A stretch of 64,000 nucleotides of DNA from NCBI RefSeq assembly GCF_025716875.1, contig NZ_JAOVZB010000001.1, forward strand, positions 558,001 through 622,000, in the 5' to 3' direction. The position numbers and the translations under genes were made by a program. The notes under the pieces were generated by a model, which was not told the origin of the DNA, ran no database searches, and saw only the letters and a list, made by a program, of their open reading frames with translations. Numbering within the stretch: the stretch's first letter is position 1; each line of letters opens with the position of its first letter. The DNA is from Marinomonas sargassi. GTDB taxonomy: Bacteria > Pseudomonadota > Gammaproteobacteria > Pseudomonadales > Marinomonadaceae. Of the stretch, positions 7,383 to 16,051 are shown in pieces.

Positions 7383-10157
7383 TCAATGCGCCTCGTCCCA
7401 GTTGTTCCCTACACCCGCTTCCACCAATAAGGGCACGTCGATTTGACTGCTGTTTTGCATGATGTCGATGATTTTCGCTTGGGCTTCTTCTAGGTCGTTT
7501 TCAGCGATTTCAAAGATGAGTTCATCGTGTACCTGCATGATCATTTTCACATCGAGATTCGTGCCTGCTAACCAGTCGTGCATTTTAATCATGGCGCGCT
7601 TGATGATGTCTGCGGCGGTACCCTGCATCGGCGCGTTGATCGCGGTACGTTCTGCGGCTTGGCGCATCATGGCATTTTTCGCTTTTAGATCAGGCAAGTA
7701 CAAGCGGCGACCAAATAAGGTTTCTACGTAGCCTTTTTCTTTGGCGTTTTCACGGGTGTTATCCATGTAGCTGCGAACACCGGGGTAACGCTCAAAATAA
7801 CGTTGCACATATTTTTGTGCTTCTGGTCGGCTGATGCCCAATTGCTTCGCCAAACCAAATGCCGACATGCCGTAGATCAAACCAAAGTTAATGGCTTTGG
7901 CACGACGGCGTTGTTCGGTTGTTACTTCTTCTGGCGTGGTATCAAACACTTCTGCTGCGGTGGCTTTATGCACATCGGCATCTTTCGCAAAGGCGTCTAA
8001 TAAGCCTTTGTCCTGCGACAAGTGCGCCATGATACGTAGTTCGATTTGCGAGTAATCGGCCGCGACCATTTTATAACCTTCTGGGGCGATAAAGGCTTGG
8101 CGAATACGTCGACCTTCTGCAGTACGAATTGGGATATTCTGCAAGTTCGGATCAGTGGAAGACAAACGCCCAGTTGCGGTAATCGCCTGATGGTAAGAGG
8201 TATGAATACGTCCTGTTTTCTGGATCATTTCTGGTAGCTTGTCTGTGTAAGTAGACTTCAACTTAGACAAGCTGCGGTGTTCCATAATGATACGAGGCAA
8301 TTCATAGTCTTGCGCCAGTTCTTGCAATATAGGCTCTGCCGTCGAAGGCTGACCTTTTGGCGTTTTCTTAATGATTGGCAATTCTAGCTTTTCAAACAAG
8401 ATAACTTGCAGCTGCTTAGGTGAGCTCAAGTTAAAACTCTCACCCGCTTCTTCGTGGGCTTTGATTTCTAACTCTTGTAATTTAGCCGCTATCTCACTGC
8501 TTTGGGCATGGAGCAATTCCGGATCAATTAACGCCCCTGTTTGCTCCATCTTCGCCAATACAGGAATCAATGGACATTCAATGTCTTTGAAGATACTGAC
8601 CAGCTCAGGTGTTTTTTCCACATTCGGCCAAATGGCTTGGTGCAAACGTAGGGTAATATCCGCATCTTCCGCCGCGTAAAAAGCCGCTTGTTCTAATTCG
8701 ATTTGGTTAAAGGTTTTTTGCTTCTTACCTTTGCCTGCTAACTCTTCAAAACTCACACAAGTATGGTCGAGGAATTTCTTCGCCAAGGTGTCCATGTCGT
8801 GACGAGAACTCACTGAGTTATACACATAGGATTCCAGCATGGTGTCATAAACGATACCAGCCAGTGTAATGTCGTAATTGTTCAATACATTGGCATCGTA
8901 TTTAAGATGCTGGCCTACTTTGGCTTTACTGCTGTCTTCTAACCAAGGCTTGAGTTGTTCTAATACCCAATCACGCTCTAGCTGCTCTGGGGCACCTTCA
9001 TAATCGTGCGCAAACGGCACATAAGCGGCAACACCCGCTTCTACCGAGAAGGACACACCCACCAGCTCCGCAGCCATGTAATTTAAGCTAGTGGTTTCCG
9101 TGTCAAAGGCGGTCAATTCAGCAGCTTGAATCTTCTCCAACCAAGTAGCGAAAGCCGCTTTATCTAAAATAGTCTCGTACTGCACTTCAATATTGGCTGC
9201 GACAGGTGCGTCAACTTGGCCTTCTTGGGTGCCATCAGCGCTATTTGAAACCACACTGCCTGATAGGGCTTTGTCTAAATCTCTAAGCCATGTTTTGAAT
9301 TCCAGCTTCTCAAACCACTCACGCAATACCTCTTTGTTAGCTTCGGTATTTTGCAACTCTAAAGAGTTAAAAGGCAGCTCTACGTCGCATTTGATAGTGG
9401 CAAGGGTGTAAGACAACTCAGCCATTTCTTTGTTGTCTTCCATCTTCTGCTTCATGGTTTTTGAACCACGGAAACCCAACGCGGCAATGTCATCTAAGCG
9501 GTTGTAAATGTCTTTGATACTGCCCAAGCCTTGCAATAAAGCCAATGCAGTTTTCTCACCAACACCCGGTACACCGGGAATGTTATCGACCTTGTCACCC
9601 ATCAAGGCGAGGTAATCAATGATGAGCTCTGGCGGAATACCAAATTTGTCTTTTACACCTTGAATGTCCATCACAGTGTTGGTCATGGTATTCACTAGGG
9701 TGACTTTCTCCGTCACCAGCTGAGCCATGTCTTTATCGCCCGTGGAGACAATGACTTCTCGACCTGTTTCGCCCACTTGTTTAGCGATAGTGCCAATAAC
9801 ATCGTCGGCTTCTACGCCATCAATAATGACAAGAGGTAAACCCATGGCTTCTACCATGCGGTGAATCGGCTCAATTTGAGGACGAAGATCATCCGGCATA
9901 GGTGGACGCTGCGCTTTGTATTCGCTGTAAATTTCGTCGCGGAAGGTTTTGCCTTTGGCGTCAAAGATAATCACCATTGGTGAATCTGGGTAAGTTTTTA
10001 TGAGGCTGCGGATCATGCTGATCACACCACGAGTGGCGTTGGTCGGATGACCGTCGCTGGTACTCATAGGTGGGATGGCGTGGAAAGCTCGGTAAAGGTA
10101 AGACGAGCCGTCTACCAAGATCATTGGGGTGTTTTGTGTTGAAGAATCCGTAGCCAA
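7383..10157 (-). CDS. polA: DNA polymerase I
   Basis: Repair and Okazaki-fragment polymerase, 924 residues, all three domains present. Residues 1-290 are the 5'-3' exonuclease (ILVDGSSYLYRAFHA, VEADDVIGT, GDKVDNIPGVPGVGEKTA). A proofreading domain follows with intact DTETT near residue 350, so 3'-5' exonuclease activity is expected. The polymerase domain holds motif A DYSQIELRIMAH, motif B RRRAKAINFGLIYG and motif C QVHDELIFE. The start is TTG at 10157 with AGAGGT about 7 bases upstream; no better ATG exists. Its 3' end at 7383 borders an inserted Abi gene. Confidence 0.97.
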   Translation of the reverse strand: MATDSSTQNTPMILVDGSSYLYRAFHAIPPMSTSDGHPTNATRGVISMIRSLIKTYPDSPMVIIFDAKGKTFRDEIYSEYKAQRPPMPDDLRPQIEPIHRMVEAMGLPLVIIDGVEADDVIGTIAKQVGETGREVIVSTGDKDMAQLVTEKVTLVNTMTNTVMDIQGVKDKFGIPPELIIDYLALMGDKVDNIPGVPGVGEKTALALLQGLGSIKDIYNRLDDIAALGFRGSKTMKQKMEDNKEMAELSYTLATIKCDVELPFNSLELQNTEANKEVLREWFEKLEFKTWLRDLDKALSGSVVSNSADGTQEGQVDAPVAANIEVQYETILDKAAFATWLEKIQAAELTAFDTETTSLNYMAAELVGVSFSVEAGVAAYVPFAHDYEGAPEQLERDWVLEQLKPWLEDSSKAKVGQHLKYDANVLNNYDITLAGIVYDTMLESYVYNSVSSRHDMDTLAKKFLDHTCVSFEELAGKGKKQKTFNQIELEQAAFYAAEDADITLRLHQAIWPNVEKTPELVSIFKDIECPLIPVLAKMEQTGALIDPELLHAQSSEIAAKLQELEIKAHEEAGESFNLSSPKQLQVILFEKLELPIIKKTPKGQPSTAEPILQELAQDYELPRIIMEHRSLSKLKSTYTDKLPEMIQKTGRIHTSYHQAITATGRLSSTDPNLQNIPIRTAEGRRIRQAFIAPEGYKMVAADYSQIELRIMAHLSQDKGLLDAFAKDADVHKATAAEVFDTTPEEVTTEQRRRAKAINFGLIYGMSAFGLAKQLGISRPEAQKYVQRYFERYPGVRSYMDNTRENAKEKGYVETLFGRRLYLPDLKAKNAMMRQAAERTAINAPMQGTAADIIKRAMIKMHDWLAGTNLDVKMIMQVHDELIFEIAENDLEEAQAKIIDIMQNSSQIDVPLLVEAGVGNNWDEAH

Positions 10158-10374
10158 AATAAAACCTCTGAATGAATCGCAATTATTGGCATCTATTCTA
10201 TGTGTTTGAGATAAGTTTTACAGTCTTAATACGCCTTCAAATGCCATTCTTATGAAATTAATGGCCTTTAATCGCTTGGCTTTTATTCATAACGAATTGA
10301 CCTTTTGCCACAGATTGTGGAGCATAGGCACTTTACATTCACCTTCTCATTTTATTTTTCATAGGTAGTTCCTT

Positions 10375-11328
10375 TTGGCTGTTTACACTTCCCTTTCTGA
10401 ATCTGACATGCAGGCCTTAGTGGCTGATTATTACTTAGGTGAACTGGTTTCTTTTCAAGGTATTTCAGGGGGTGTGGAAAACACCAATTACTTTTTAGTC
10501 ACAACCACAGGGAAATACGTGGTGACCTTGTTCGAAGAGTTCGAGTTCGACGAAGTTCCCTACTTTTTAGACGTGGTTGCCCACTTAAAAGACAAAGGTT
10601 TCAATGTTCCTGCGGCGTTAATTGATATTCATGGCGAGCGCCTACGGGTAGTAAATGAGCGCCCTACAATCATTGTCGACTGCTTCCCGGGAAGTGAACT
10701 ACCAGAAACCAACAAAGCCACTTGTCACCAAATGGGTGAAGCCTTAGCAAAACTGCATATTGCGGGTGAAGACTTCCCAACCCATAGGGAAAGCCATCGA
10801 GGTATGTCATGGTGGCATGAGACTAGCGAAGCCATTAAAGACGAATTAGAGCCAGAACAAGCTGGTTTACTTTTTTCTCAAATTCAAAGCTTCGATACTT
10901 TTATAGAGCAGAACAACGACTTACCGAAAACCACCATTCACGGCGACCTGTTTTACAATAACACCCTATTTAATGGTGATTCTTTATCCGCTATTATCGA
11001 TTTCTATAATGCTTGCCACTCTTGGGCTATGTACGATCTGGCCATAGTGGTAAACGACTGGTGTTCAGACATTACAACTGGTGAGTTGGATATGGATAAG
11101 TATCAGGCATTATTAAAAGCTTACTTGTACCACAGAGATGTTACGGAAGCAGAAAAACAAGCTTGGCCCTTTATGCTCAAAATTGCCGCTTTACGCTTCT
11201 GGTTATCTCGCTTAGAAGCATGGCATGGAGCAAAACATGATCCCAAGCGTTTGGCTCAGCAACATGATCCTGTGGAGTTCCAACGTATTTTGGAAGCTCG
11301 TGTTCGTTACACGCCAGATTTGACCTAG
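10375..11328 (+). CDS. thrB: Homoserine kinase, Pseudomonas-type (aminoglycoside phosphotransferase fold)
   Basis: Phosphorylates L-homoserine with ATP in threonine synthesis. The 317-residue protein belongs to the APH-like ThrB branch, not the GHMP kinases. SFQGISGGVENTNYFLV near the N-terminus, the catalytic TIHGDLFYNNTLF near residue 190 and the metal-binding AIIDFYNACHSWAMYDLAIVVNDWC are diagnostic. The start is TTG at 10375 after AGGT, giving MAVYTSLSESDM, the usual N-terminus of the family. It diverges from polA with a 217 bp gap and is followed 9 bp later by the DUF1007 gene. Confidence 0.93.
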   Translation: MAVYTSLSESDMQALVADYYLGELVSFQGISGGVENTNYFLVTTTGKYVVTLFEEFEFDEVPYFLDVVAHLKDKGFNVPAALIDIHGERLRVVNERPTIIVDCFPGSELPETNKATCHQMGEALAKLHIAGEDFPTHRESHRGMSWWHETSEAIKDELEPEQAGLLFSQIQSFDTFIEQNNDLPKTTIHGDLFYNNTLFNGDSLSAIIDFYNACHSWAMYDLAIVVNDWCSDITTGELDMDKYQALLKAYLYHRDVTEAEKQAWPFMLKIAALRFWLSRLEAWHGAKHDPKRLAQQHDPVEFQRILEARVRYTPDLT

Positions 11329-11337
11329 AGGTCTACT

Positions 11338-11904
11338 ATGATTCGTACTTGGTGTTGTCTCTTTATCGCCCTAAGCTTTGCTAGCCATAGTCTTGCTCAC
11401 CCCCATGTGTGGGTCGACTCCGAGTATCGAATCAATATCGAACAAACTCAAATCAGTACGTTTGAAGGCACTTGGTCTTTAGACCTTTTCACCTCCACCA
11501 GCTTGATCGCCGAATACGACACGAATTTTGACGGCGCTTTTACCGGCCAAGAAAAGATAGACTTGATTGAGGTATTAACCAGCTTCGACCAATACGGCTA
11601 TTTTATGAAATTAAAGTTGGATGGTAAGGACCTCATTCCTCAATCGGTGCGTGTCAAAAATATTGGCATTCGCGATCAAATGCTCTGGCTAACATTGGAC
11701 GTAACGCTCCCTCAAACAATAGATTTGCAAACTTCCACTTTAAGTTTGGCCTATGGTGATGACGAACTTTATTTCGCTATGGAACCCCTAGAAGCTGGGC
11801 TTGTGCATTTATCTGGCCCGCTCTCTGAACTATGTACGCCGCTTGAGCGAGAAGCTTTTGAGACATCTGTTGCCTACTGGATTGATCTAAGCTGCCAATC
11901 TTAA
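11338..11904 (+). CDS. DUF1007 family periplasmic protein
   Basis: Secreted 188-residue protein with a signal peptide (IRTWCCLFIALSFASHSLA) directly followed by the family hallmark HPHVWVDSEY, a likely metal-binding histidine cluster at the mature N-terminus. DUF1007 proteins are usually encoded beside NicO-type metal exporters or importers and are thought to be their periplasmic partner; that link is known, the mechanism is not. Here the NicO gene lies 2.6 kb further on, separated by lysE, an SDR and marC. The start ATG at 11338 is preceded by AGAGGT. Confidence 0.87.
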   Translation: MIRTWCCLFIALSFASHSLAHPHVWVDSEYRINIEQTQISTFEGTWSLDLFTSTSLIAEYDTNFDGAFTGQEKIDLIEVLTSFDQYGYFMKLKLDGKDLIPQSVRVKNIGIRDQMLWLTLDVTLPQTIDLQTSTLSLAYGDDELYFAMEPLEAGLVHLSGPLSELCTPLEREAFETSVAYWIDLSCQS

Positions 11905-11950
11905 CGTCTTATTTTTCTTATAAGAAACCGCTACATACGGGAAACTCATC

Positions 11951-12589
11951 ATGATAGAAAACTTCCAATGGATGCCCTTTCTACTGGCCATTACCGTCCT
12001 TACCATGAGCCCCGGAGTCGACTCCATTTTAGTGATGCGAAACGCCGCTATAGGAAACTGGCGCACTGGTTTCTTAACCAGTTTAGGTATTTGTTCTGGC
12101 TTATTTGCTCACGCCACCCTGTCGGCTTTAGGCTTATCCGTGATACTGCTCAGCTCCGCGACTCTATTTACCGCCTTTAAACTTCTAGGTGCTGCTTACC
12201 TTATTTATCTAGGAATCATGGCGCTACGCAGTGCCTACAAGCCAACTGGCATGACCTTCAGTGACCAGCCGTTAGCGAAACAATTAAATTACTGGAGCAG
12301 CTTCCGCCAAGGGCTGTTTTCGAATGTCTTTAACCCCAAACCCATTATTTTCTATATGGCATTTTTGCCACAATTTATCGACCCGAACTACTCCCCGCTT
12401 GCGCAATCTCTTTTTATGGCAGCCCTGCACTTTATGATTGCTATGGTATGGCAAACCTTGCTTGCAATAATGGTTTCCCAAGCTCGAATCTTGCTAGCAC
12501 GCCCTAGGGTTGCCCAAGTCTTCGATAGTGTTACAGGTCTATTATTAGTGGGCTTTGGCATTAAACTCGCCCTCAGCCAAAGAACGTAA
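11951..12589 (+). CDS. LysE/RhtB family amino-acid exporter
   Basis: Inner-membrane exporter of 212 residues with about six hydrophobic segments. The LysE/RhtB signatures are TMSPGVDSILVMRNAAIGNWRTG near residue 20, LLGAAYLIYLGIMALRS near 75 and FRQGLFSNVFNPKPIIFYMAFLPQF near 118. Members export amino acids such as lysine, threonine or homoserine lactone; proximity to thrB suggests a homoserine or threonine substrate, but this is only inference. A decayed 3' end of a sister gene is found at 13687-13786. Confidence 0.9.
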   Translation: MIENFQWMPFLLAITVLTMSPGVDSILVMRNAAIGNWRTGFLTSLGICSGLFAHATLSALGLSVILLSSATLFTAFKLLGAAYLIYLGIMALRSAYKPTGMTFSDQPLAKQLNYWSSFRQGLFSNVFNPKPIIFYMAFLPQFIDPNYSPLAQSLFMAALHFMIAMVWQTLLAIMVSQARILLARPRVAQVFDSVTGLLLVGFGIKLALSQRT

Positions 12590-12655
12590 CACCCCGTCAC
12601 TCTCCATAGTCTACTCTTTAAAGCTTCACAGTAACGAAGCTAGGGAAGATACGAA

Positions 12656-13426
12656 ATGGAACGATTTGAAAATAAAGTTGTACTTGTTACAGGCGCTGCT
12701 AGCGGCATTGGTCTCGTCACCGCGGAACAATTTGCACTAGAAGGCGCGCAAGTCATCGCTACCGATATTAATACCCAAGGACTCGAAAACGCTTTTTCAA
12801 GTGCGGCTGACAAAGGCATGAGAATTGACACTCGCTATCAGGATGTCACGGACAAAGCGAGCTGGGACAGCATGGTCGATGCCATTGTTGTTGACTACGG
12901 CCAACTTGATGTCATGTTCAATAACGCGGGAAGTGCGGACTTTGCTCTGTGCGAAAACACCACGGAGGAGCAATGGCGCTCCGTTAATGCGTTGAACGTC
13001 GACGGGGTATTTTTCGGCATGCAATCATGCATTCGGGTAATGAAAGAAAAAGGTGGAGCCATTGTTAATATGTCCTCCATTGCTGGCATCATCGGCGAAC
13101 CATTACTGGCCGCTTACTGCGCAACCAAAGGAGCTGTTAGAACCATGACAAAAGCTGTGGCTATCGATTGTGCTCGTCAGGGCTACCCTATCCGAATCAA
13201 CTCAATTCATCCGGGCTGGACTGAAACCGCATTAGTTAACAGCTTAATGGCTGGACTAGGAGAAGACGGTGAAGCATTTGCTTCTAAAACGATAGGTAAC
13301 GTCCCCATGACACGCTTGGGTAAACCCATTGAAATTGCACGACCAGTGCTTTTTCTTGCCAGTGAGGACGCTGCTTTTATGACAGGCTCAGAACTTGTCG
13401 TTGATGGTGGCTATACCGCCGCTTAA
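12656..13426 (+). CDS. Short-chain dehydrogenase/reductase (SDR), classical type
   Basis: NAD(P)-dependent oxidoreductase of 256 residues. The Rossmann motif TGAASGIG is at residue 13, the NNAG motif near 88, catalytic serine in NMSSIAGIIG near 141 and the YxxxK pair in YCATKGA near 155. ATD at the end of strand 2 (ATDINTQG) suggests NAD rather than NADP preference. The C-terminal MTGSELVVDGGYTAA is typical. The substrate is unknown. It sits between lysE and a decayed lysE 3' end, so it may be an insertion; a hairpin follows the gene. Confidence 0.9.
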   Translation: MERFENKVVLVTGAASGIGLVTAEQFALEGAQVIATDINTQGLENAFSSAADKGMRIDTRYQDVTDKASWDSMVDAIVVDYGQLDVMFNNAGSADFALCENTTEEQWRSVNALNVDGVFFGMQSCIRVMKEKGGAIVNMSSIAGIIGEPLLAAYCATKGAVRTMTKAVAIDCARQGYPIRINSIHPGWTETALVNSLMAGLGEDGEAFASKTIGNVPMTRLGKPIEIARPVLFLASEDAAFMTGSELVVDGGYTAA

Positions 13427-13455
13427 TCTGAATACTCACCTATATCCTGTAAAGC

Positions 13456-13484
13456 GCAGCCCTTGTTTAAAAGGGCTGCCCCCT
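13456..13484 (+). terminator. Hairpin after the SDR gene, possible terminator
   Basis: Stem GCAGCCCTT / AAGGGCTGC around loop GTTTAA. It is followed by CCCCTTTA, so the T-run is poor and termination may be partial. Confidence 0.5.
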
Positions 13485-13686
13485 TTAAAAATACAAACAG
13501 CTTCCTTTTAAAATACGAACCGCTTCTCTTCTCTGCATACTCAACGCTAAAAATGCGGTTGCCTAATTAATGAAAGCGGCGATTCTATTTAAATTCAACG
13601 TATCTTTCTGCTGTTTAGGTTCTCCTATCAGGCAATATGTTATACCTTTGCGGCACCTATCCCTTATTTTATAAACCATAAGATGA

Positions 13687-13786
13687 GGATATGTTAGCGC
13701 GACCAAAAGTGGCGCTAGTCTTGGATGGCCTAACTGGCGTACTGCTAGTGGGCTTTGGTGTAAAACCCGCATTGTGTCAGCGCTGA
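13687..13786 (+). pseudogene. Decayed 3' end of a LysE family gene
   Basis: Reads in frame MLARPKVALVLDGLTG then VLLVGFGVKPALCQR and TGA. This matches the last 30 residues of the intact exporter upstream (LARPRVAQVFDSVTGLLLVGFGIKLALSQRT). Nothing of the preceding 180 residues remains. The rest of the 13427-13819 gap is the hairpin after the SDR plus unremarkable sequence. Confidence 0.75.
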
Positions 13787-13819
13787 TCGCGTTGTAAGTG
13801 CTTTTTTGGTAATTTCCTA

Positions 13820-14431
13820 ATGAGTCTATTGATCGCAACTTGGATTAAGTTCTTCTTTTTGTTCGCCCCCTTCTTTGTTTTATCTATGTTTCTTGCACTA
13901 ACCCGCGGAGAATCAGCCACCGCTAGAAAGCAAATCGCTAATAAAGCCATTATCTCGGCTGCAACCATTGCCATTGTCCTATTATTTTTCGGTGGCAGCT
14001 TATTCTCCATCCTTGGTATTACTCTAGATTCGTTCCGAATTGGTGCAGGCATCTTACTGTTTATGTCGGCATTAAGTTTGGTGAAAGATGGCACCCGCAA
14101 TCATGGTGGCAATGTGCCTAGTGAAGACCGTGATGATGTCTCAGTGGTACCACTGGCCGTGCCAACCATCATTGGGCCTGCGACGATAGGTACGATTCTC
14201 GTTTATGGTGCAGAGCTGCAGGGTGTGAACCTATTTCTCGGCTTAGTTGGTTTATTATTGGCGCTTGGCTCCTTGGCGATCATCTTATATTCCGGCTCTT
14301 TGATCGAAAAAATGCTCGGTCGCACCGGCCTAAATGTATTATCGAAAATTACCGGACTCATTTTAGCAGCAATGGCTGCGCAAATTTTTATGGGCGGCCT
14401 GATGGGCTTTTTAAATCCCGTCGTCAGCTAG
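13820..14431 (+). CDS. MarC family integral membrane protein
   Basis: 203-residue inner-membrane protein of the MarC (UPF0056) family, with about six hydrophobic helices: LIATWIKFFFLFAPFFVLSM, AIISAATIAIVLLFFGGSLF, FRIGAGILLFMSALSLV, VVPLAVPTIIGPATIGTILV and two more. The P-x-IIGPATIGT motif is characteristic. The family was once tied to multiple antibiotic resistance in E. coli, but that link was withdrawn and the function is unknown. A 19-bp-arm palindrome follows it, which may serve as its terminator as well as a Zur operator for the next operon. Confidence 0.9.
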   Translation: MSLLIATWIKFFFLFAPFFVLSMFLALTRGESATARKQIANKAIISAATIAIVLLFFGGSLFSILGITLDSFRIGAGILLFMSALSLVKDGTRNHGGNVPSEDRDDVSVVPLAVPTIIGPATIGTILVYGAELQGVNLFLGLVGLLLALGSLAIILYSGSLIEKMLGRTGLNVLSKITGLILAAMAAQIFMGGLMGFLNPVVS

Positions 14432-14479
14432 TTGTAAAGAGCTTACTGATTCTACATAGCGACTAGCCTTTAGCTTCTC

Positions 14480-14520
14480 CTTGAAGTCGAATTGTTATAC
14501 CATAACAATTCGACTTCAAG
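14480..14520 (+). promoter_or_regulatory. Perfect 41-bp palindrome containing a Zur box
   Basis: Arms of 19 bases (CTTGAAGTCGAATTGTTAT and its exact complement) flank a 3-base centre ACC. The inner 23 bases at 14489-14511 match the gammaproteobacterial Zur consensus (GAAATGTTATA-N-TATAACATTTC) at 20 of 22 defined positions. It lies 22 bases before nicO, the first gene of the zinc operon that encodes Zur itself. The outer arms followed by TTTCTTT could also terminate marC transcription. Confidence 0.85.
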
Positions 14521-14541
14521 TTTCTTTAGTGGGCTTTCATT

Positions 14542-15558
14542 ATGGCGAACAAAGCCATCGTTTTGATTATCTCTTTTTTCCTTATTTCCAGCCCTCTTTA
14601 TGCGGCGGCAGACTTTAACGCCTACCAAAGCTTTATTCAGTGGGTAATCTCCCAACAGGCGACCTTTCATCGCGAGTTGGTGTCTCTTGTACGCGCAATT
14701 AGCAAGGAAGGCAGCGCGGTTTTATTATGGGGATTAATGAGCTCCAGTTTCTTTTACGGCATATTTCATGCTGCTGGACCCGGACATGGTAAAGCGGTCA
14801 TTTCCGCCTATATGCTCGCTAGCGATGCCCCCATGCGACGTGGGATCAGCTTGTCCTTTTTATGTGCAGGTGCCCAAGCCTTAGTCGCCATATTAGTCAT
14901 TGTTGTATTAAGCCAAATTTTTTCACTAGCGGGCAAAGTCATGCCTATTACGCGCTTTTTTGAAGTGGCAAGTTTTGCTGCCGTTGGTTTGATCGGCGTT
15001 TGGATGCTAGTGCGCTTATTAAAAGGCCAATCAAGCTGTGGCCATGACCACTCAAAAGATCATCTAAATGGCAGCCACGCTCATGTTCACCATCAGCCAG
15101 AAGGGCATACTTGCTGCTCTCATCATTCCTCTTGTAGCCATAGCGCAGCGGCAGTAGAAAATAGTGCTCATGCTAAAAATGGTCATGATCATCATGAAAA
15201 TAACAACCACAATGAAAGCAACACGGCGAAAAAAAGCATTTGGGTTATGGTCGCGGCAGTTGGCATTCGCCCTTGTACTGGTGCTGTTTTAGTACTGTTG
15301 TTTTCTGTCAGTACCGGAATTTTTTGGTGGGGGGTCGCCGCTACTTTTGCCATGGCACTGGGCACAGCGATAACAGTTTCTGCTCTCGCCGCTGTCAGTG
15401 TTTTTATTCGTGATGCTTCTTTTACACTCAGTAAAAAAAGCATCATTTGGCGTCAACGCCTCTCGCGGTTGTTCGGTTTTATTGCGGCGTTCACTCTTAT
15501 CATTATTAGTTGCTCCATGATTTGGAGCTATCTCAGTAATACAGGAAGGGCATTCTAA
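14542..15558 (+). CDS. NicO family metal transporter with histidine-rich loop
   Basis: 338-residue membrane protein of the NicO (nickel/cobalt, RcnA-like) family. It has a signal-like N-terminal helix, the motif IFHAAGPGHGKAVISAY near residue 75, a cytosolic loop at about 165-225 very rich in His and Cys (HDHSKDHLNG, HVHHQPEGHTCCSHHSS) and VGIRPCTGAVLVLLF near 245. The family is annotated for Ni/Co, but position directly behind a Zur box and before zur-znuC-znuB indicates zinc as substrate or a role in zinc shortage. Its stop overlaps the zur start (TAATG). Confidence 0.88.
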   Translation: MANKAIVLIISFFLISSPLYAAADFNAYQSFIQWVISQQATFHRELVSLVRAISKEGSAVLLWGLMSSSFFYGIFHAAGPGHGKAVISAYMLASDAPMRRGISLSFLCAGAQALVAILVIVVLSQIFSLAGKVMPITRFFEVASFAAVGLIGVWMLVRLLKGQSSCGHDHSKDHLNGSHAHVHHQPEGHTCCSHHSSCSHSAAAVENSAHAKNGHDHHENNNHNESNTAKKSIWVMVAAVGIRPCTGAVLVLLFSVSTGIFWWGVAATFAMALGTAITVSALAAVSVFIRDASFTLSKKSIIWRQRLSRLFGFIAAFTLIIISCSMIWSYLSNTGRAF

Positions 15559-16037
15559 TGACAGAAGCTGACTCTCATAGCCACCAGCATAATCATAACG
15601 ACTGCATAGCCAGTGCGTTAGCTATTGCCGAGGCAAAATGTACCGAGCAAGGACAAAGACTAACCAAAGTAAGGCGTCGTGCTCTTGAGCTTATTTGGGA
15701 AAGCCACCGCCCTTTGGGTGCTTACCAATTATTAGCCAAGCTAGTGGAAGAAGGCTTTAACTCAGCCCCTCCAACGGTTTATCGCGCCTTGGATTTCTTA
15801 TTGGAAGCAGGTCTGATTCACAAAGTGGAGTCTATGAATGCGTACCTTGGCTGTACTCAAGCAGACAAGAATCACACAGGGTATTTTTTGATCTGCCAAG
15901 ACTGCCATGATGTGTTGGAGTTTGATTACCAAGATATCCATTCCTCTTTGGAAAATAAGGCCGCTGCCCATGGTTTTGAGCTGCGCTCTGAAACAATTGA
16001 ATTAACTGGCCGCTGCGCCTCTTGTAAAGATAGTTAA
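15558..16037 (+). CDS. zur: Zinc uptake regulator Zur (Fur family)
   Basis: Fur-family repressor, 159 residues. A His-rich tail ([10 protein letters not shown]) precedes the winged helix ([47 protein letters not shown]). The C-terminal dimerisation domain carries two CxxC pairs (CQDCHDV near 113, CASC near 153) for structural zinc. Zn-loaded Zur normally represses znu genes; the Zur box upstream of nicO makes this an autoregulated operon. Gene order zur-znuC-znuB is the common gammaproteobacterial one. Confidence 0.95.
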   Translation: MTEADSHSHQHNHNDCIASALAIAEAKCTEQGQRLTKVRRRALELIWESHRPLGAYQLLAKLVEEGFNSAPPTVYRALDFLLEAGLIHKVESMNAYLGCTQADKNHTGYFLICQDCHDVLEFDYQDIHSSLENKAAAHGFELRSETIELTGRCASCKDS

Positions 16038-16051
16038 AAGGTACCCCTTTA

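Noticed and set aside
13563..13838. 91-residue minus-strand frame
   Set aside because: It runs antisense through the LysE fragment, whose plus-strand frame explains the sequence much better.
15061..15220. Repeat-like CAT/CAC-rich stretch
   Set aside because: It is the coding sequence of the His-rich loop of the NicO protein, not a separate DNA repeat.
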